DNA of 64,000 nt. It comes from Marsupella aquatica. Lineage: Eukaryota > Marchantiophyta. Location: contig OZ316891.1 of assembly GCA_973895155.1 (NCBI GenBank), positions 3,658,001-3,722,000 on the forward strand. The letters are read 5' to 3'. Numbering within the stretch: position 1 is the first letter of the stretch; every line of letters begins with the position of its first letter. This document shows positions 54,061 to 64,000 of the stretch, one piece after another. A program made the position numbers and the translations under genes. The notes below the pieces were generated by a model. The model saw only the letters and a list, made by a program, of their open reading frames with translations, ran no database searches and was not told the DNA's origin.

Positions 54061-54131
54061 TTGAATTCTGAGCTTTGAGAGACCCTAATTTTGAGGGTTT
54101 GAATTAGGGTCTCTCGAAGCTCAGAATTTAA
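54061..54131. repeat. inverted repeat (hairpin) 3, 30-bp arms
   Basis: Left arm 54061-54090 and right arm 54102-54131 pair at 28 of 30 positions around an 11-base loop; as RNA from the plus strand the two remaining positions are G-U wobbles, so the stem would be fully paired. The arm core is CTGAGCTTTGAGAGACCC. The same core reappears singly at 54484-54501. Confidence 0.92.
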
Positions 54132-54477
54132 TGCAATTCCAGAGAAATTAGGGTCTCCAAAATTTTATCCTATTCTGAAATTATCCTATTTTATATTATT
54201 TTAGATAACTTAAATATCTTAGATATCTAAAATATAGTTTAGACCCTAATATAAATCATAATATAAATCATACCAGGCGCATGACCAATGAGGTTTGGTC
54301 GATCACAAAAGCTGAACAGTTACAAACCTACTCTCTTTAATATTGTACACTGTATTTTGGAGAATTGTGTGTGCAGAATTTCAGTGCAAGCAGAAAAAAG
54401 ACTTGGAGGCATTTTAGTGCACCCACCACAAAACTGAACTGAAAGTTCAGCCAAAAATCAGAATACCATAAAATCCA

Positions 54478-54502
54478 TCAAATTCTGAGCTTTGAGAGAC
54501 CC
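54478..54502 (+). repeat. extra copy of the hairpin-3 arm
   Basis: TCAAATTCTGAGCTTTGAGAGACCC repeats the left arm of hairpin 3 about 420 bp downstream, in the same orientation, and both are preceded by AAATCCAT. The sequence between may therefore belong to one small repeat unit. Confidence 0.85.
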
Positions 54503-54515
54503 CCTATTCTCTTCA

Positions 54516-54543
54516 GGTAGGGTAGGGTAGGGTAGGGTAGGGT
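54516..54543. repeat. GGTAG microsatellite
   Basis: Five and a half head-to-tail copies of GGTAG follow the extra hairpin arm. It is a simple repeat. Confidence 0.95.
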
Positions 54544-54544
54544 T

Positions 54545-56084
54545 CCGAGATAACTGCGGTTAGCTTTGGTGATAACTACGGTAGCTCCTTCGAGCACACG
54601 GACTCGCGGGCTGGGCTCTCGTCGAGAAAAGCTTGCGCGCAGACCCGGCTGGCTTGTTGGTGTGTGTGCTACTACTGCTCATCTGCTGTGTGGCTGGCGA
54701 GAGAGGCAGTCGACGACATAATCCAATCCCTTCCAGCCCGAGCCACAAAATCTGCATGTCATGGACGACAATCTGCACAGGATTGACAGAGATTGCAAAA
54801 AAGAGACTGAGGAAAAAAATGATATCGTCATCAGTGTGGGTCGACTCAGCCCACGATGAAGGCGGAAGAAAGGAGAGAGGGAGGGAAAGAAAGGCGCACC
54901 ACGAGCTGCAGCTGATGAGTGAGAGGTAACACTAATTTCTCGCAGCTGATTTCATCCCAGGAGCTTTAGAGAGAGACTCGCAGTCAGCAGCTCTTGTTGT
55001 GAAGGACGGGAGTACGGTGGGCCTCGGAGGCTCCTCGTGGGCTGATGAGAGAGTTCGAGTAGCAGTTTGGTGGGTTGGGAACAGTGGAGACGATTGCACG
55101 GCGTCGGTTCGAAGCTTTCCCGTTGAGAAGATATGACAGTCTAAGTGATGTTGAGTGAATAAGGGGCGTCCAGTTGGGTGACTACTGGAACTGAGTTTTT
55201 GGAAGGTGGTTGGCGACCCAAACATTCTCTGTGGCACCATCTCTCGCTGAAGTAGAAATGTTACAATAATCAGTGCCACTGCGAGCATTGAGTGGAATCA
55301 GGAGTACCGCCAGAGATTTGGTATAGACACATTGACACATTCTGAGGGTGTGTTTGACTTTTGAGCGACAAAGTTGAGGAGAGTGGTGTTTTGGCTTTCT
55401 TTGAATTCAGTGAGGCAGCACACCTGAATGATTTCCCAGAGCGGGTTGTAAAGAGGTGAGTGGAGTGGATGCTCTCTTCTTCTTTCAGGACACAATTGTA
55501 CCGGCCTTAGCACTTCCTCTCGGAGATCTGTGGAGGTCAGAAGGAAGATTTCAAGGATAGCATTCCGCTTGGAGTCCCAGAACGCCACAAAATCTACATT
55601 TGTATGATTGAGTCACGTGGAGTTTGGGATTCAGTAGTCTCAGGGATGCAGACATTCAGAGCTCGCCTTTGGTAATAACGAAGATTCGAAAAGTAGTGAA
55701 GGGATTGGATCCAGTAGGGTTTTACCCACGTCCATTTGCGAGGAAGGGAGTTTTTGGACTGGCGTGGGAATTGTAGCGTATATTGACAAGTACAGTAGTA
55801 CCTTGAAGTTTTGTGAAGGAAGATTCAAGGCGAAGGCAGGGAGCATTTGGACTGGAGCGGGTTTTGCATAGTCATCAGGGCGTCTTGGATTTGTTGGAGG
55901 AAAAATATTTATCGAACGGAGGCAAGGAGTAGGGTTTTTGAGGCACATGCAAAGAAGGCCTCCGAATGAGAGAGGCGATTCAACGGAGAGGAAGGGGGTT
56001 TGTTCAACATTCATTCACAGGTAGAGGATTTGAGTTGAATGAGTAATTTAGAATAACAGCACAGAAGAGGAACAGCTGTGAGAG
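54545..56084. other. upstream region of NTRC, no other gene
   Basis: This 1.5-kb stretch precedes the NTRC start and must include its promoter and 5' UTR. Open frames on both strands (such as 55640-56014 minus) show no conserved motif. I cannot place a TATA box with confidence. Confidence 0.5.
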
Positions 56085-61605
<5,521 letters not shown>

Positions 61606-64000
61606 CCTTTTCGGCACACATGAGCGCATTGGCTCCTGATTTAAGCCTCCGTACGGCGCTACATGTGGATGAGTTTCCGCCTGAAAAATATTTGGTTAGC
61701 TGTAATTTTAACAGTTGTTCAGATGCCCATGCTCGCTGCCATGATGGTGAGGTATGTTCCTCATTTCTCTGGTAGAAGGGAAATGTCAGCTGTACAAAAT
61801 TCTTATTTTTATACAAAGGCAGCCAGTCTTTGTAAATTGTCAAAATTGGAAGTTGTCGAGTCGATGGATGTGCCTCAATCCTGAACTTCCATGCTTAATC
61901 GATTTTTTAAATTATTTTTACAGGTTTCATCAAATTTGTGAACATGTTCTGGTGTTAGTTTACCTTAATGCAGTAATTCTATCCCAGGACATGTGTTTAT
62001 ATCTGCAAAGCAGGGAGCAATAAAACAAGTTGTTCATCGCAGTTCAGATTAGGCAAGACTGTTGGTTGATTCAGGCTGTTCGTGCAGTTTTGGCGGTTCT
62101 CATCTGTCCCTTCTCTCCTACGTTCGTGTCTTGAAATCACTCTAAATGCTCACTCCTCATGGTTTGTCACATTCTTAAACGGTTGATTGTGATTGCTTTA
62201 TCACCGGCTACTTTGAAACGCAGAGGGTTTGATCATTTTATGATTCAAGAGTCATTCATATGACATTCGAACGGAGCCCAATCTTTGTTGGTATGAAATG
62301 GTTCGTTCCTAAAAGGTGATGTTCTTCACATCTTTGAAGGATTGAACGTATGGGACCTAGTAAGGAAGACAAGTGAAGCCATGGGTACCAACAAAAATGA
62401 CAATGTTGCCAATAGTAACGGAGCAAATGACATAAATAGGAGTTTCTAGGTTCTCAGTGAAGAGCTCTGAGAACAAACCTTCTAGTTCGGTGCTTAACAG
62501 TGGTAAAACAAAAAGAAAGTGCTCTCGCCCATAGTCTAGTTCTGTAGGGAGTGTTCCAAGTTCTGCTCATGATACTTACGTTAGCAATGTGATCACTCCA
62601 GTCGAGGTAGAGCAAGATACGAATTTGTCCTGGTTGTCGAGGGAAAGTGGCTAGTTCGCACCTCAACAGTGATGGTTGTGTTTTCAGTCCTATTCTCCAT
62701 GTCCATGGCTTCTGTTTTCTCAGTCGCGACACAACAATACAAGACCTCGCGTATTGTTTCTCATCGTTATCTACTTCATCGTTGTTGACACTTTTGTCGT
62801 TTTAGCTATGGAAATGAAAGAGTAGAGATAATAAGAGAAACGAGAAGAGATGAGGACCAATCAATTTGACTTGAAGTCCACAAAATGACATAGCAAGTGA
62901 TAAAGTAAATGCAACAGTTATTGCCGGTTTTAAGAGAGAATCTGCAATTCGATCAGTAAGAAACACCGGTGACCCATCACAAGTTTTGCTCTCCTTCTAC
63001 AGTAGTTGTCCTCGTGAGCTTAGCTATAAAAGCCTCGTCGGCGAGGACATTGTCCACACAAATAGACACCCGAGTGAACAGATAGTAGAAGAGTCATTAG
63101 TTTGGAAAGTAACAGATGGGCTCTGAACATTCAGCGCTGCTCAGGCCAAATAGAGACAACTTAGTCAAACTACTCACTCTTTGGGGACTTGTAAATCCCA
63201 GAGCCAGATAAGTATGAGGTTCAAACTACTCACTCCACTTTGGGACCTGGGACTTACCGAGCCAGAAATATAACAGGTTCACTTTGTAGCAGGAGCTGAA
63301 ATTTCCATAGATGCCACTCGACTCCGATTAAAATATGTCGACAGGTTTCAACATTTGGAGCAAAATCGCTGGTGAGAACAATTATTTCATTCGTAGCCTC
63401 CTTCAGACCAAGATCGACGATCCGTCCTAGGATACAAACCTTAATCCACCTTGAAAGCTGCCGTTGGACTTCGTGTGCATAACTGAGAAGGGCTGAGGGT
63501 ATAAACTCACCAATTATTTACAAAAAATTGGACGATGGATGAACAGATTACAGTAATGGCCACGTGAAATGGACAATCAGTTTTTTGGTCCAGACACAAC
63601 AATCGAAGGACAACCAATTTACGTTGGGGGTCCAGTTGAGAGCCACCGATATTGGATTCCATCGGCATATTTTATAGGCCCTGCTATATGTTTCTGGATT
63701 TGCTGGGCTGCACTCTTGCTAGAGCCAGGTCAAAATGAGACATCCTCACTACTTTTGCGTCCAGATCCTCCTGCCAAGAGCCCAAAGCACTAGTCAGGAT
63801 ATCAACACAAATGGACACGAGGAAGGACTTTAATCATGTGATTGTCTCCAGCTCACGTGAAAGGCCACGAGAAACACAATAATCAACATCCAACTGAATG
63901 AAGGCTTTCGATTTGGGTGTAAGATCTATCATACGCAATGATGTGACTATGCATCTGGTACTGACCGTCAGGGTAGCCATGGCAGCCTCTTGGCATACAG
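61606..64000. other. downstream of NTRC, no supported gene
   Basis: The first part must be NTRC 3' UTR. A plus-strand frame at 63569-63793 (74 codons from an ATG) reads YWIPSAYFIGPAICFWICWAALLLE... in its middle, which could be a single membrane segment, but I recognise no family and no exons join it. A diverged direct repeat (ACTACTCACTC-TTTGGG) occurs near 63170-63245. Nothing else is seen. Confidence 0.4.

Overview
The window is nuclear DNA of a land plant. Its genes carry many short introns with GT-AG boundaries, and its protein-coding content is typically plant: plastid-type NADPH-thioredoxin reductase C, V-ATPase subunit B, a single-chain urease with its accessory protein, and Ty1/copia, CACTA, LINE and MITE elements. 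Compact introns and the sequence divergence suggest a non-flowering lineage (bryophyte or lycophyte), but this is inference and I cannot name a species.

Layout. 1-7.4 kb: no gene I can support. 7.4-11.0 kb: a decayed element with a broken coiled-coil gag-like ORF on the minus strand and a 285-bp Mutator-like MITE. 12.0-18.5 kb: a complete Ty1/copia retrotransposon (minus orientation) with apparently identical 421-bp LTRs, a 5-bp target duplication, primer-binding site and polypurine tract, but two in-frame stop codons. 21.7-32.1 kb: two urea-metabolism genes head to tail on the minus strand, urease (18 exons, 839 aa) followed only 396 bp later by its chaperone gene UreD (8 exons, 329 aa). 34.4-40.3 kb: a CACTA DNA transposon with a 5'-truncated LINE nested inside it. 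41.4 kb: a second, inverted copy of the MITE. 42.3-43.3 kb: three successive tandem duplications. 44.2-49.6 kb: V-ATPase subunit B (14 exons, 486 aa, minus), with a tandem repeat just upstream of its start. 53.9-54.5 kb: a cluster of hairpin-forming inverted repeats. 56.1-61.6 kb: NTRC (10 exons, 588 aa, plus).

How genes work together. Urease hydrolyses urea to ammonia and carbon dioxide and needs UreD (with UreF and UreG) to load its nickel centre. UreD lies directly downstream of urease in the same direction, an arrangement that recalls bacterial urease operons and differs from the dispersed loci of Arabidopsis. I see no UreF or UreG in the window. V-ATPase B and NTRC are ordinary housekeeping and plastid genes with no evident functional link to the urease pair. 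The rest is mostly transposon-derived or featureless. Exon boundaries were derived by hand from reading frame, family conservation and splice signals; each gene's exon lengths sum to an intact reading frame.
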